Of a DNA stretch of 64,000 nucleotides, positions 49,891 through 62,120 are shown in pieces. The position numbers and the translations under genes are program-made. The number at the start of each line of letters is the position of its first letter. Positions within the stretch are counted from its first letter, which is position 1. The notes below the pieces were generated by a model. That model was not told where the DNA came from, did not search any database, and saw only the letters and a program-made list of their open reading frames with translations. This stretch comes from Methylophaga sulfidovorans (lineage in GTDB: Bacteria; Pseudomonadota; Gammaproteobacteria; Nitrosococcales; Methylophagaceae), in contig NZ_FOSH01000004.1 of NCBI RefSeq assembly GCF_900114205.1, forward strand, positions 1 through 64,000, in the 5' to 3' direction.

Positions 49891-51432
49891 TTACCAGCTA
49901 CCAGTTTTTTTAAAGCTCTCAATTGCAGTTTTCATTTGCGCTGCAATATCGTCATTAAAGTTACCGGTTTCGTTAATAGTTGCCATCAAGTCAGCTTGGT
50001 TTGAATGCATATTCGCTAATAAAGCAGCTTCAAAATCGCCTACTTTATTGACTTCAACGTCATCCAGGAAACCTTCGTTAGCTGCGAACAGCGAAACCGC
50101 CATTTCAGCTACTGACAGAGGTTGATATTGTTTCTGTTTCATCAGTTCAGTAACACGTTGACCACGGTTAATCTGTGCACGTGTTGCTTCATCAAGGTCA
50201 GATGCGAACTGAGCAAACGCTGCCAATTCACGGTACTGAGCCAAGTCAAGACGAATACCACCGCCCAGTTTCTTGATGATTTTAGTTTGTGCCGCACCAC
50301 CTACACGAGATACCGACAGACCCGCGTTGATCGCAGGACGGATACCTGAGTTGAACAAGTCAGTTTCAAGGAAGATCTGACCGTCAGTGATCGAAATAAC
50401 GTTAGTCGGTACGAACGCAGATACGTCACCGGCTTGTGTTTCGATGATAGGCAGAGCTGTTAATGAACCTGTTTTACCTGTCACTGCACCGTTAGTTTCT
50501 TTTTCAACGTAGTCTGCGTTAACACGAGCAGCACGTTCTAACAGGCGTGAGTGAAGGTAGAAAACGTCACCAGGATAAGCTTCACGACCAGGTGGACGAC
50601 GTAACAACAGAGATACCTGACGGTATGCCCATGCTTGTTTAGTTAAGTCATCATAAATGATCAGAGCATCTTCACCTTTATCACGGAAGTACTCACCCAT
50701 CGAACAACCTGCATAAGGTGCAATAAATTGCAGAGCAGCAGAGTCTGATGCAGAAGCAGCAACGATAATAGTGTGGGCCAGCGCACCATGTTCTTCTAAT
50801 TTACGAACAACGTTAGCAATTGAAGAGGCTTTTTGACCGATAGCCACATAGATACATTTAACACCTGTACCCTTTTGGTTAATGATGGTGTCGATAGCAA
50901 TCGCTGTTTTACCCGTTTGACGGTCACCGATGATCAGCTCACGCTGGCCACGACCGACTGGGATCATAGAGTCAACTGATTTCAAACCAGTTTGGATAGG
51001 TTGATCAACCGATTGACGAGCGATAACGCCAGGTGCCACTTTCTCAATTGGAGAAGAGCTTTCTGAGTTAATATCGCCTTTACCATCAATAGGCTTACCT
51101 AATGAGTCAACAACACGACCTAACAGTGCTTCGCCTGTTGGCACTTCAAGAATACGACCAGTACATTTAACTTTGTCGCCTTCAGAAATGTGTTGGTAAG
51201 CACCAAGAATAACGGCACCTACTGAGTCACGCTCAAGGTTAAGGGCCATACCAAACGTGTTTCCTGGGAATTCAAGCATTTCCCCTGACATCACATCTGC
51301 TAAGCCATGAATACGAACGATACCGTCGGTAACACCGACTACGGTACCTTCTGTACGCGCTTCAGTGGCCCCTTCAAAGCTTTCGATACGCTTTTTGATC
51401 AGGTCACTGATTTCTGCTGAATTCAGTTGCAT
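49891..51432 (-). CDS. atpA: ATP synthase alpha subunit
   Basis: This 513-residue, same-length-as-E. coli F1 subunit holds non-catalytic nucleotide sites. [19 protein letters not shown] is its P-loop near 169-187, and [25 protein letters not shown] near 280-305 includes the arginine-finger region. The N-terminus [17 protein letters not shown] is the family's delta-binding segment. It begins 26 bases after atpH. Confidence 0.98.
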   Translation of the reverse strand: MQLNSAEISDLIKKRIESFEGATEARTEGTVVGVTDGIVRIHGLADVMSGEMLEFPGNTFGMALNLERDSVGAVILGAYQHISEGDKVKCTGRILEVPTGEALLGRVVDSLGKPIDGKGDINSESSSPIEKVAPGVIARQSVDQPIQTGLKSVDSMIPVGRGQRELIIGDRQTGKTAIAIDTIINQKGTGVKCIYVAIGQKASSIANVVRKLEEHGALAHTIIVAASASDSAALQFIAPYAGCSMGEYFRDKGEDALIIYDDLTKQAWAYRQVSLLLRRPPGREAYPGDVFYLHSRLLERAARVNADYVEKETNGAVTGKTGSLTALPIIETQAGDVSAFVPTNVISITDGQIFLETDLFNSGIRPAINAGLSVSRVGGAAQTKIIKKLGGGIRLDLAQYRELAAFAQFASDLDEATRAQINRGQRVTELMKQKQYQPLSVAEMAVSLFAANEGFLDDVEVNKVGDFEAALLANMHSNQADLMATINETGNFNDDIAAQMKTAIESFKKTGSW

Positions 51433-51458
51433 CTCTGTTTCCTCTATAAACGGGCCGC

Positions 51459-51992
51459 TTAGTTAATAGCGTTGGCCAGTCTGTTCAGTTTACCCACGGC
51501 AGAACCGTCGATTACCATATCGCCTGCTCGAATAATCGCACCACCAAGTAAGCTTTCATCAATGGTCGTATTTAATGTAATGTCACGGCCCAGACGCGCT
51601 TTTAGAGCGGCAGAAATTTTTGCTGCCTGCTCTTCAGTCAAAGGTCGTGCTGAAATTACATCAGCGGTCATTAATTTTTCAGCTTCTTCGCGTAATGCTT
51701 CGAAGAGAACGGTAATATCTGTTAATAACAACAGACGGTTGTTTTCTGCCAACAACAACAGAAAGTTGCGTGCATCGGCTGTCATTGCATCGCCAGCAAT
51801 CTCTGCCAACAAATCAACAGCCTGCTCGTCACTTACTGCAGGGCTAGTGATAATGGATTGCATTTCTGGTTCTAGAACACTTCGTGCTAAAACCGCAAGC
51901 AGGTCAGACCACGCCTTCAACTCGCCTTTGTCCTGCGCGATAGAAAATACCGCGTTGGCATAGGGACGAGCGATGGTTATTGCTTCTGCCAT
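51459..51992 (-). CDS. atpH: ATP synthase delta subunit
   Basis: This 177-residue peripheral-stalk subunit joins F1 to the b dimer. An N-terminal helical bundle (about 1-105, [21 protein letters not shown]) is followed by the conserved C-terminal part with [19 protein letters not shown] and [20 protein letters not shown]. It overlaps nothing, with 12 bases from atpF and 26 to atpA. The length is like E. coli (177). Confidence 0.97.
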   Translation of the reverse strand: MAEAITIARPYANAVFSIAQDKGELKAWSDLLAVLARSVLEPEMQSIITSPAVSDEQAVDLLAEIAGDAMTADARNFLLLLAENNRLLLLTDITVLFEALREEAEKLMTADVISARPLTEEQAAKISAALKARLGRDITLNTTIDESLLGGAIIRAGDMVIDGSAVGKLNRLANAIN

Positions 51993-52004
51993 CCTAACAT
52001 TCCT

Positions 52005-52475
52005 CTAGATTTGGCTAACCAATTCGTCAAGCAAATCGGTATGAGCCTTTTCATCAATTTCACGGCCGACAATCTTACTGGCGCCAGCCAGTGCAATACT
52101 GCCAACTTGTAATTTCAACTCGTCACGAGCGCGGTTTGCTTCCTGATCAATCTCTGCTTTCGCAGCTGTCAGGATTCGCTCACCTTCAACACGGGCATTG
52201 TCTTTTGACTCGTCCACAATTTGATTACCACGTTTAGTTGCCTGAGCTACGATTTCATTCGCTTGCTCTTTCGCTTCGTGAATCACTTGCTGTGCACGTT
52301 TTTCAGCCAGTTCTTGTTCGTGTCTGCCTCGTTCTGCAGCTGCCAGACCATCTGCAATTTTCTTTTTACGCTCATCAAGCGCTTGCATGATAGGTGGCCA
52401 TACATATTTCATGCAGAAGCCGATAAACAGCAAGAATGCAATTGCTTGGCCTATCAAGGTTGCATTGATATTCAT
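52005..52475 (-). CDS. atpF: ATP synthase b subunit
   Basis: This 156-residue stator subunit has one N-terminal membrane helix (about 4-26, with the family [17 protein letters not shown] start) and a long charged coiled coil (about 30-156) with [17 protein letters not shown]. It dimerises and holds F1 against rotation. The length is identical to E. coli b. There are 49 bases between it and atpE, and AAAGAGGT before its ATG. Confidence 0.97.
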   Translation of the reverse strand: MNINATLIGQAIAFLLFIGFCMKYVWPPIMQALDERKKKIADGLAAAERGRHEQELAEKRAQQVIHEAKEQANEIVAQATKRGNQIVDESKDNARVEGERILTAAKAEIDQEANRARDELKLQVGSIALAGASKIVGREIDEKAHTDLLDELVSQI

Positions 52476-52524
52476 GCCTGTACCTCTTTAATTTTCGCTA
52501 ATATGGTTTGGATTATATTTCCGG

Positions 52525-52767
<243 letters not shown>

Positions 52768-52807
52768 CTAAAGACTCAATGAAATTATTGAATTAACAAC
52801 ACAAAAA

Positions 52808-54059
<1,252 letters not shown>

Positions 54060-54101
54060 TCTTCTCACTTGGATTGCACTTGCCCATAAGCAAACTACGG
54101 C

Positions 54102-54131
54102 ATTATATAGACGTATACTTGACTGGGTCAA
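54102..54131 (-). promoter_or_regulatory. Sigma-70 promoter of the atp operon
   Basis: On the minus strand TTGACC (54131-54126) and TATAAT (54107-54102) are separated by 18 bases, with the atpI start 43 bases after the -10 box. It lies between the chemoreceptor gene stop and atpI. Confidence 0.82.
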
Positions 54132-54268
54132 CGACAAATATCGACTTAATCGACATCCCTACAGACGGTGCATAAGCTGCGTAATCTTTATTGACTCACT
54201 TAGTTATCAACTCAGATCACTCGCTATCCTCGCTATACTGTAACTTGTGCTTATTAGTACATTGGTTT

Positions 54269-56128
54269 TTACGCCACTTCTTGAGTGACTGAGCTCGGCA
54301 AGTCCAGACCTTTCGGCGATAATTTAAATTTTTCACAATGGGCCAGATAAAGTTTTTTCAGCTCATCCTCACCCATCAGGTTACCAGCCTCATCACGATA
54401 ACTGATATTTCCGGCTACCGGTTCACCCTGCCATCTTTTTTCTATGGCTGTACGTTCACTCTGTGTTTTAAACCAAGCTATAAATTCGTTGGCTTTGGCT
54501 AATAAACGATAACTTGATGCCCAGGCATTAACCGCCATCGTATAGTAATACGGCTGTGGAGCGATATTGCCAGGAATAATTTCAATCTTGTTGTACCAGG
54601 GGCTGGCCGGGTTTTTACTTGCCCAGTGATAGATGGGAAGATCCACACCAAACGCATCTACAACACCATCAGCAAGGCAATGATGTATTCTGGACTGATC
54701 TGAGTAAGCAATTAAATTCTCCAACACCACCTTTCCGTCAGGTTTATTTTCGTTGCTACTCCAACGTATCCCTCTTTGTTCCAATAAATCTAACGCGGCC
54801 GGATCATTAATAATGCCCAGTACTTTACCGCCTAGATCATTAATACCTTTGATTCTGTTATCGCCTTTACGTCTTGCTAATACCCAGTGAAGATAAGTAT
54901 AAGCTTCTGAATAAGCGACATTGTCATACTCGGCCGATGGAGGCAATGCACTAATAACGATATCTGCCAGTGGTTCACCAAATTTCTTTCCTGCTGTGAG
55001 TAATTCGGTACACATATCCCAAGGGGCTTCAATAAATTCGCACTCAACCCCGAGATATCTGGCAAACGCCTTAGCATAATCAATATCTAGCCCTTCAAGT
55101 GGTTCACCCAATTTCTCTCGAAACGATAAACCAACAAAATTGGGCTCAACAGCGACGCGTAATTTTCCACGAGTCAAAATATCATCTAGTTGATCATGAG
55201 CTGCATCTGGAACCAGATACATTTTTTTTAAGGTAGTATCAAAAGCCCCTATGGCTTTATCAATATTAGTGTTCTGAATATCGATCTTATCTAAACCAGA
55301 ACTCATCTCTTCCACCACATCATTAATGATGCGGTTCTTTCCTTTTATACGCTCCATAGATCCGGAACTTAAATCCAGCGTTTCAAAGATGACGGCAGTG
55401 TTGTTCATGACAAGACGCAATTGATCACTGATTGATTGAAATAGCTGTGTCAATTGTGCTGTAGCCGCTTGTATCACCTCGACGAAGTTGTCCAGACGTT
55501 GTTTATTGGTTTGGCTGATATTTTGTAATTCATCGTTGACTTGTGTGAAATCGAGCTGCTTAGCTGCTTGCTGGGCCTGCTCCATTGTCACAGAAGCCAG
55601 TCGCCTTACTTCATCGGCCACCACTGCAAAACCTCTTCCATGATCTCCAGCTCTGGCAGCTTCAATTGCCGCATTTAATGCCAGCAAATTAACGCCTTTT
55701 CCGATTTCTAAAATACCGTCCAGCACATCTGTAACATTATGAGATTTTTCGGCAAGCGTCTGGCTGATCTGTTCCATCGCTTCACCAACCGAGGTATTTA
55801 CCTCATTCACTTCAACATCAATTTGTGCCTGTAGAGCACCTACTGTTGAATTTGAGCTGTTTAGATAATCATTTGCCATATTCAATTCAGCATCAAGCTT
55901 GCTTGTTCGCTGACTGATTTCGGATAAAAAGTTTTCTTGCACTTCCAAAGCACGAAAAATCTGGCGTGATAATTGTGATGTTTGAGAACTGACTAACTGT
56001 AAAGCTCGGTAAAACCGTTTTTCGTCCTCACTAAAAGCAAGCTCTTCAACAGGCACTTCCGTCAATTCTGTATTTTCCTGAGGCTCTTTAGGAGTGGGAT
56101 TGCTAAGAATTCTTCTTAATAAACTCAT
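54269..56128 (-). CDS. Soluble chemoreceptor fused to a solute-binding domain
   Basis: This 619-residue protein has no signal peptide and no membrane helix. Residues about 40-305 form a methyl-accepting signalling coiled coil with the conserved tip at about 137-178 ([33 protein letters not shown]), which binds CheA/CheW. Residues about 315-575 form a family 3 solute-binding domain ([51 protein letters not shown]). Normally such domains are periplasmic and N-terminal. This order suggests cytoplasmic sensing of an amino-acid-like ligand. It lies between parB and atpI, with 296 feature-poor bases before parB. The ligand is unknown. Confidence 0.87.
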   Translation of the reverse strand: MSLLRRILSNPTPKEPQENTELTEVPVEELAFSEDEKRFYRALQLVSSQTSQLSRQIFRALEVQENFLSEISQRTSKLDAELNMANDYLNSSNSTVGALQAQIDVEVNEVNTSVGEAMEQISQTLAEKSHNVTDVLDGILEIGKGVNLLALNAAIEAARAGDHGRGFAVVADEVRRLASVTMEQAQQAAKQLDFTQVNDELQNISQTNKQRLDNFVEVIQAATAQLTQLFQSISDQLRLVMNNTAVIFETLDLSSGSMERIKGKNRIINDVVEEMSSGLDKIDIQNTNIDKAIGAFDTTLKKMYLVPDAAHDQLDDILTRGKLRVAVEPNFVGLSFREKLGEPLEGLDIDYAKAFARYLGVECEFIEAPWDMCTELLTAGKKFGEPLADIVISALPPSAEYDNVAYSEAYTYLHWVLARRKGDNRIKGINDLGGKVLGIINDPAALDLLEQRGIRWSSNENKPDGKVVLENLIAYSDQSRIHHCLADGVVDAFGVDLPIYHWASKNPASPWYNKIEIIPGNIAPQPYYYTMAVNAWASSYRLLAKANEFIAWFKTQSERTAIEKRWQGEPVAGNISYRDEAGNLMGEDELKKLYLAHCEKFKLSPKGLDLPSSVTQEVA

Positions 56129-56424
56129 TGGCTAATATTCCAAATACAACATACGTGTATTTGGCTTATGCAATAGCCAGTCCAATCCCTGTTTATATTT
56201 TCCAAACTAAAAAATAGTTAATAACAATCCATTAAACCAGAAGAATGTAATTACTCACTTACAGAAAATACTATATGAGATAGGGCTATTTATGTATAAG
56301 TCTTTTATGAGGGTGAAAAAGTATTTAATAAAATTTATTGCTCATCGACAATGATTAACGCACCACTCGAATGCACCGTTCCACTTTTTGTGCATTCATT
56401 CAGCAAACTCAGAAAATAAAGCCG

Positions 56425-57285
56425 TTATGCACCAATTTGTTTCATCAGATTTTTTAACTCATCAATGTTCGCATAATCGAAAACCAGCTTACCTTTGCCA
56501 TTCGCTCTGTGTTTAATGCTGATTCCCTTACCTAGTCGATTAGCAATTCGCTTTTCTAACTCTTCGATATCTGCTTGTGCGGCAACAGGCTCAGCTTTTT
56601 TGTCTGGTGTAGGTTTTAGAATTCGTCTTATCAGCTGTTCCGTTTCTCTGACAGACAGTACCTTTTCCACAATTTGCTTAGCGGCATCAGATTGAACACT
56701 GCCTTCGAGCCCCAGCAAGGCACGGGCATGGCCCATCTCGATATCACCATTTTCCAGCATACGTTTTACATCATCATTCAGATTACGTAATCGCAATAAA
56801 TTAGTCACTGTCGCACGAGACTTGCCAACCGCTTCAGCTGCCTGCTGATGCGTCATTTCAAACTCTTCACGCAAGCGGAATAAAGCATTTGCTTCTTCCA
56901 TCGGGTTGAGGTTTTCACGCTGAATATTTTCAATCAATGCCATAGCAATGGCACTTCTGTCAGACACATCCCGAATCAACACGGGTACTTCCACTAAACC
57001 CGCCATTCTGGATGCCCGCCAGCGACGTTCACCGGCTACGATTTCGTACTTACCCTCACCGACAGGGCGAACAATGATAGGTTGAACCAGGCCCTGAGCC
57101 CGAATTGAATCAGCCAGCTCTTCCAGAGACTCTTGTGACATATCAACACGTGGCTGATATTTGCCAGGCTGAATCATATCAAGAGGAAAGTGCTGCAAAC
57201 TGTCATCTAGATTTGCACTTTCTTCCTGATGAACATCTGCAAGTAAGGCATCTAGCCCTCGACCTAAACCTCTTTTTTTACTCAT
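56425..57285 (-). CDS. parB: ParB chromosome-partitioning protein
   Basis: This 286-residue protein has an N-terminal CTP-binding ParB/Srx domain with GERRWRAS near 85-92 and ENIQRENLNPMEEA near 114-127. The central helix-turn-helix is THQQAAEAVGKSRATVTNLLRL, and a C-terminal dimerisation part ends in NLMKQIGA. The N-terminus KKRGLGRGLDALL is the ParA-stimulating peptide. It loads on parS near the origin and segregates it. No good parS was found in the window. It starts 15 bases after parA. Confidence 0.97.
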   Translation of the reverse strand: MSKKRGLGRGLDALLADVHQEESANLDDSLQHFPLDMIQPGKYQPRVDMSQESLEELADSIRAQGLVQPIIVRPVGEGKYEIVAGERRWRASRMAGLVEVPVLIRDVSDRSAIAMALIENIQRENLNPMEEANALFRLREEFEMTHQQAAEAVGKSRATVTNLLRLRNLNDDVKRMLENGDIEMGHARALLGLEGSVQSDAAKQIVEKVLSVRETEQLIRRILKPTPDKKAEPVAAQADIEELEKRIANRLGKGISIKHRANGKGKLVFDYANIDELKNLMKQIGA

Positions 57286-57300
57286 TCTCTATCAACCTTG

Positions 57301-58077
57301 TCATTTAGCACTTTGCTTTTGTCGTCGCATAAATTCACTGGCCAGTGCCATGTAAGCAATCGACCCTCTTGAAGCCCGGTCATAATTCAGTACAGGTAAT
57401 CCATAACTCGGCGCTTCAGCTAACCTGACGTTTCTTGGAATAATCGAGTGAAAAACCTTTGCATCAAAATGGCTAATCAATTGTCGAGAAACCTCATTCG
57501 CAAGATTATTCCGAGCATCAAACATGGTTCTTAATAATCCGGTGACATCCAGATTAGGGTTGGCTCGCTGTTTTACCCGTTCAATCGTCCGTAGCAGTGA
57601 CGATAAACCTTCGAGTGCATAGTATTCGCATTGAATGGGTATCAAAACACCCTGTGCTGCAACTAATGCATTGACGGTAAGCATACTCAAAGAAGGCGGA
57701 CAGTCAATCAGAATGTAGTCATACTTCTCACGCGTCGACTCCAGTGCGAGACGTAAACGATGCTCTCGCAGTTTGATCTCTAGTAACTCAACTTCAGCAG
57801 CAGTTAAATCAGAGTTGGTGGGCATCACATCAAAACTAATCTCATCGGGTCGGATGATGGCATCAACTGCACGCGCCTCAGCCATGATCACTTCATAACT
57901 GCTATTTTCTAACTGATTTTTATCCAGTCCACAGCCTGTTGTAGCATTTCCCTGCGGGTCAAGATCGATGAGCAACACTTTTTTACCGTAGTCGGCCAGT
58001 GACGCTGCCAGATTAACTGTCGTGGTCGTTTTACCAACTCCCCCTTTCTGGTTGGTCACCGCAAAGATATCACCCAT
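57301..58077 (-). CDS. parA: ParA (Soj) chromosome-partitioning ATPase
   Basis: This 258-residue Walker-type ATPase has the deviant P-loop KGGVGKTTTTVNLA at 10-23, the Walker A' LIDLDPQGNAT at 36-46, and DYILIDCPPSLSML near 118-131. It forms an ATP-dependent DNA-bound gradient that moves ParB-parS complexes. It lacks the N-terminal DNA-binding extension of plasmid ParA, as expected for chromosomal Soj. It lies 8 bases after rsmG. Confidence 0.97.
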   Translation of the reverse strand: MGDIFAVTNQKGGVGKTTTTVNLAASLADYGKKVLLIDLDPQGNATTGCGLDKNQLENSSYEVIMAEARAVDAIIRPDEISFDVMPTNSDLTAAEVELLEIKLREHRLRLALESTREKYDYILIDCPPSLSMLTVNALVAAQGVLIPIQCEYYALEGLSSLLRTIERVKQRANPNLDVTGLLRTMFDARNNLANEVSRQLISHFDAKVFHSIIPRNVRLAEAPSYGLPVLNYDRASRGSIAYMALASEFMRRQKQSAK

Positions 58078-58085
58078 ACTTAGTC

Positions 58086-58715
58086 TTAATCCTTGATAAG
58101 TCTTACTAAATGTCTTTCACCATCACACTCAGGCACGTTTAAAGATATAACATCGTGCAAATGAAAGTCTGTAGATTCAAATGCTAATTCGTCTTCTGGG
58201 TAAGTGCCTTTCATCAGCACTAATCTACCGCCATCTTCACAATGATGACCGGCAAGCTGAATGATGTCATCAATACTGGCAAATGCCCGAGCCGTGATAA
58301 TAGCAAATTTAGGTAAAGATACCTGTTCTACACGCCCATGCACAACCGTAAGATTATCTAAGGCTAGTTCTGCTTTGACTTGTTGTAAAAAACGCGTTTT
58401 TTTAGAGTTGCTATCGAGTAATGTTACTCGTGTTTGCGGCTGACAAATGGCAACGGGTACACCAGGTAAGCCTCCTCCAGTGCCCACATCTAATAATGAT
58501 GTTGATGTGATATAAGGCAATACCGAGAGACTATCAATAATGTGACGAGCCATCATTTGCTCAGGATCACGAACGGATGTCAGGTTATACACCTTATTCC
58601 ACTTATGTAATAACATCACATAAGAGATAAGTTTCTGGCATTGTTCGTCTGATAACGTTAGTTCTAGTAACTCACACCCACGTTTTAACTGGTTTAATAA
58701 ACTCTGTTCCGGCAT
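58086..58715 (-). CDS. rsmG: RsmG, 16S rRNA (guanine-527-N7)-methyltransferase
   Basis: This 209-residue SAM-dependent methyltransferase modifies G527 of 16S rRNA; its loss gives low-level streptomycin resistance in other bacteria. The SAM-binding loop LLDVGTGGGLPGVPVAI is near 75-91, preceded by NLTSVRDPEQMMARHIIDSL. Its ATG overlaps the mnmG stop by one base (TAATG), so the two are translationally coupled, as is usual for gidA-gidB. Confidence 0.96.
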   Translation of the reverse strand: MPEQSLLNQLKRGCELLELTLSDEQCQKLISYVMLLHKWNKVYNLTSVRDPEQMMARHIIDSLSVLPYITSTSLLDVGTGGGLPGVPVAICQPQTRVTLLDSNSKKTRFLQQVKAELALDNLTVVHGRVEQVSLPKFAIITARAFASIDDIIQLAGHHCEDGGRLVLMKGTYPEDELAFESTDFHLHDVISLNVPECDGERHLVRLIKD

Positions 58716-60598
58716 TAACTCGCTTCGCTCATTCCGCTACGTTTTAAATGCACTAATAATAATGAGACTGCTGCAGGCGTCACACCAGAAATTCGTGCAG
58801 CCTGGCCTAAATTTCCCGGCCTTGCCTGTTCTAGTTTCTCACGAACTTCATTAGACAAACCACGAACGTTTTTATAGTCCATATCCAGCGGCAATTCTGT
58901 GTTCTCATGGCGTTGCAGGCGTTCAATTTCATTTTGCTGACGATCAATATAACCAGAATATTTGGCCTGAATCACCACCTGTTCAGCCACATCATCGGCA
59001 ATATCCTGCTCCTCACCCATCAAATCAAGCAGTCCTGCATAATCAACTTTCGGACGACGGAGTAATTCTTTTGCTGAAGCCACTTTATTGAGTTTCTCAC
59101 CCAAGACGTGTTCCGCTTTTTCTTGATCCAGTTTTTCCGGCACAAATTTGTAACTGTCCAGACGGGCATTTTCTTTTGCCACAGCATCCTGTTTTTTATT
59201 AAATACTGCCCAGCGCTCATCATCCACCAGGCCTAATTGACGGCCAATAGGTGTCAGGCGGATATCGGCATTATCTTCACGCAACATCAGGCGATACTCA
59301 GCACGGCTGGTAAACATGCGATAGGGCTCGCGAGTACCTGATGTAATCAAATCATCAATCAGTACGCCCATATAAGCTTCATCACGACGTGGGTACCATT
59401 GTTCTTCACCACGCGCCTGTAGTCCCGCATTAAGGCCTGCAATCAAACCTTGTGCCGCGGCTTCTTCATACCCTGTCGTACCATTAATTTGGCCAGCAAA
59501 GAATAATCCGGCCATATGTTTGGTTTCTAACCAGGGCTGCAAATCACGTGGATCGAAAAAGTCATATTCGATCGCATATCCCGGTCTTGTGATGTGAGCA
59601 TTTTCCAAGCCTTTCATGGAACGCACAATTTCATACTGCACATCAAATGGCAGGCTTGTGGATATGCCATTGGGATAGACTTCACCACACTCCAGACCTT
59701 CAGGCTCCAGGAAAATCTGGTGTGATTGACGATCGGCAAAACGCACGACTTTATCTTCTATAGATGGGCAGTAACGCGGACCAATACCTTCAATCTCGCC
59801 GCTATACATAGGCGAGCGATCCAGATTATTTCTAATCACATCATGGGTACGTTCGTTGGTGTGCGTGATAAAACAAGAGATTTGTCGAGGATGATGCTCA
59901 GCTTTACCTAAGAAAGAAAAAACCGGCGTTGGTGTGTCGCCTGGTTGTTCGGTCAGTTCTGAGAAATTAATACTGTTGATATCAATACGTGGTGGTGTGC
60001 CTGTTTTTAAACGATCTACCCGAAATGGCAATGCACGCAGGCGTTGAGATAGAGCAATTGAAGCAGGGTCACCGGCACGACCACCTTGATGATTTTGTAA
60101 ACCAATATGAATTAAACCACCCAGGAAAGTCCCTACAGTTAATACAACAGCTTTGGCTGAGAAGCGCAAACCGGCTTGTGTCACCACACCAACAACGCGA
60201 TCATTTTCTACCACCAGATCATCGACGGGTTGCTGGAATATATAGAGGTTAGGTTGATTTTCCAGGTAAGCACGCACGGCCGCTTTATAGCGAATACGAT
60301 CGGCTTGAGCACGTGTTGCTCTTACTGCAGGTCCTTTGCTGGAGTTCAATGTACGAAACTGAATACCCGCTCTATCAGCGGCTTTTGCCATAATCCCACC
60401 CATGGCATCAATTTCTTTTACCAGATGACCTTTACCAATGCCACCGATTGCAGGATTACAACTCATTTGTCCCAGTGTTTCGATGTTTTGTGTCAATAAT
60501 AGTGTCTTCACGCCTTGACGTGCAGACGCTAACGCCGCCTCAGTTCCGGCATGACCACCGCCAACAATGATGACCTCGTAATGATCCTGGAAACTCAT
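58715..60598 (-). CDS. mnmG: MnmG, tRNA uridine-34 carboxymethylaminomethyl enzyme
   Basis: This 627-residue FAD enzyme, with MnmE, makes cmnm5U or nm5U at wobble uridines. The FAD Rossmann motif is [18 protein letters not shown] at 12-29. Family blocks include [36 protein letters not shown] and [14 protein letters not shown]. The C-terminal MnmE-binding part has the [19 protein letters not shown] end. It starts a four-gene operon mnmG-rsmG-parA-parB. MnmE, usually just upstream, is not here; dgkA is divergent instead. Confidence 0.98.
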   Translation of the reverse strand: MSFQDHYEVIIVGGGHAGTEAALASARQGVKTLLLTQNIETLGQMSCNPAIGGIGKGHLVKEIDAMGGIMAKAADRAGIQFRTLNSSKGPAVRATRAQADRIRYKAAVRAYLENQPNLYIFQQPVDDLVVENDRVVGVVTQAGLRFSAKAVVLTVGTFLGGLIHIGLQNHQGGRAGDPASIALSQRLRALPFRVDRLKTGTPPRIDINSINFSELTEQPGDTPTPVFSFLGKAEHHPRQISCFITHTNERTHDVIRNNLDRSPMYSGEIEGIGPRYCPSIEDKVVRFADRQSHQIFLEPEGLECGEVYPNGISTSLPFDVQYEIVRSMKGLENAHITRPGYAIEYDFFDPRDLQPWLETKHMAGLFFAGQINGTTGYEEAAAQGLIAGLNAGLQARGEEQWYPRRDEAYMGVLIDDLITSGTREPYRMFTSRAEYRLMLREDNADIRLTPIGRQLGLVDDERWAVFNKKQDAVAKENARLDSYKFVPEKLDQEKAEHVLGEKLNKVASAKELLRRPKVDYAGLLDLMGEEQDIADDVAEQVVIQAKYSGYIDRQQNEIERLQRHENTELPLDMDYKNVRGLSNEVREKLEQARPGNLGQAARISGVTPAAVSLLLVHLKRSGMSEAS

Positions 60599-60700
60599 AT
60601 CACACCAACAATCTAAAAAATAAAGAGGATAATTTTAACATGCTGTTAATAATGTTTGCCTATAATTCAAACGTTTATCTTACAAACCACTGAGGACATT

Positions 60701-61054
60701 ATGGAAAAAAACCGTGGCATTAAGCGCTTACTCTTCGCTCTGGTCTACTCATGGCAAGGTCTGATCGCAGCCTTGAAACACGAAGAAGCCTTTCGTCAGG
60801 AGTTTTTTGCGTTTGTTTTATTAACCGCTGTCAGCTTTTATCTAGACGTCACAGCGGTCGAACGGCTACTAATGATTTCCAGTATTGTGTTAGTGATGAT
60901 CGTTGAAGTACTAAACTCGGCCATTGAGACCGTTGTTGATCGCGTCAGCACAGACAAACACAAATTATCTGGCCGAGCTAAAGACTATGGTTCTTTTGCT
61001 GTATTAATGACCATTTTAATTGCTACGGCCACATGGCTGACTATTTTGCTTTAG
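60701..61054 (+). CDS. dgkA: Diacylglycerol kinase
   Basis: This 117-residue, three-helix membrane kinase recycles diacylglycerol to phosphatidate with ATP. Catalytic residues lie in the amphipathic N-terminus ([18 protein letters not shown]) and in [16 protein letters not shown], the DAGK signature near 65-80. ATG 60701 is chosen because GAGGA lies 4 bases upstream and the upstream frame has no family match. The gene converges with lgt and their ends overlap by 14 bases. Confidence 0.95.
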   Translation: MEKNRGIKRLLFALVYSWQGLIAALKHEEAFRQEFFAFVLLTAVSFYLDVTAVERLLMISSIVLVMIVEVLNSAIETVVDRVSTDKHKLSGRAKDYGSFAVLMTILIATATWLTILL

Positions 61055-61823
61055 CATCTACTTTATAAGATATGACCATTAATACGGCACCAAACACAAT
61101 CATCGGTAAACAAAGAATTTGGCCCATTGTTAACCAATCAAATGCTAAATAGCCATACTGAGCATCAGGAATACGAACAAACTCGATGATGAAGCGGAAA
61201 ACCCCATAACCTAATAAGAATAAGCCAGAAACAGCCGCTTTTGGTCTTGGTTTTGAGGAAAACCACCATAAGATGATAAATAACAAGACACCCTCTAATG
61301 CTGCTTCATAAAGCTGTGAAGGGTGTCTTGGTAATGGTCCGGCACCGGGAAAGACCATAGCCCATGGCACATCACTTACTTTTCCCCATAACTCACCATT
61401 AATAAAGTTACCAATACGGCCAAACATCAAACCGATAGGTACCATCGGTGCAATAAAGTCACTGATTTCAAAAAAAGATTTGCCTGTTTTTCTACCAAAC
61501 CACCAAAAGGCCGTCAGCACACCCAGTAAACCGCCATGGAAAGACATACCACCCTGCCAGATTTTGAACAGATTCAGCGGGTTTTCCAGATTGGTCTGCA
61601 AATCATAAAAAATGGCGTAACCAAGACGACCGCCAATAATGACACCAACCGCACCATAAAAAAGTAAGTCTTCTAATTGTTGTCGGGTCCAGTCTGTTCT
61701 GTTAACACGGTAAAGACCGAGCAACCAGACAAACAAAAAGCCAAACAAATACATCAAGCCATACCAATGAATATGAAGAGGGCCAATACTTAGGGCTATA
61801 GGATCAATTTGGGGATACGTCAT
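61041..61823 (-). CDS. lgt: Prolipoprotein diacylglyceryl transferase
   Basis: This 260-residue inner-membrane enzyme moves diacylglycerol from phosphatidylglycerol to the lipobox cysteine of prolipoproteins. Family motifs are [20 protein letters not shown] with the catalytic His-Gly-Gly, [13 protein letters not shown], and [11 protein letters not shown] 61823 is chosen because GAGTGA precedes it and homology starts at [21 protein letters not shown]; the frame is open to 61892. It overlaps the end of dgkA tail-to-tail. Confidence 0.96.
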   Translation of the reverse strand: MTYPQIDPIALSIGPLHIHWYGLMYLFGFLFVWLLGLYRVNRTDWTRQQLEDLLFYGAVGVIIGGRLGYAIFYDLQTNLENPLNLFKIWQGGMSFHGGLLGVLTAFWWFGRKTGKSFFEISDFIAPMVPIGLMFGRIGNFINGELWGKVSDVPWAMVFPGAGPLPRHPSQLYEAALEGVLLFIILWWFSSKPRPKAAVSGLFLLGYGVFRFIIEFVRIPDAQYGYLAFDWLTMGQILCLPMIVFGAVLMVISYKVDAKAK

Positions 61824-62007
61824 CAGTGTCACTCTATATAAAGTATGGCAATCATACCAATTCAGTGCATATAACGCGAAAGATAAAATCATTCCTGCAC
61901 CATTTTGGACGCAGCGTCAAATTTATCGCACCAATTTGATCACAATCCTCATATTCATACTGTCAGCATACCTTCTATATATTTGTTTTATATAAAATTT
62001 GTAAAGT

Positions 62008-62023
62008 TGGCACATATTCTGCT
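62008..62023 (+). promoter_or_regulatory. Sigma-54-like promoter upstream of the porin-glnK-amtB group
   Basis: TTGGCAC-ATATTC-TGCT matches the -24 (TGGCAC) and -12 (TTGC) elements with the required GG-to-GC spacing. The initiation point would be near 62034, about 87 bases before the porin ATG. Two GCACC half-sites at 61897-61901 and 61928-61932 are where NtrC sites could lie. Confidence 0.6.
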
Positions 62024-62120
62024 CTTGTTGTTGTAGTCTGAATACAAAGTGTTGCAAAAGACCAACGCATGGATTCAAAAAAGACTAATAAACATTTTAA
62101 AACCGAGGAGTAACACCATA

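Noticed and set aside
54138-62120. Chromosome origin in the mnmG-dgkA or lgt-porin gaps
   Set aside because: The gene order suggests the origin is near, but no cluster of TTATCCACA-type DnaA boxes or AT-rich repeats was seen.
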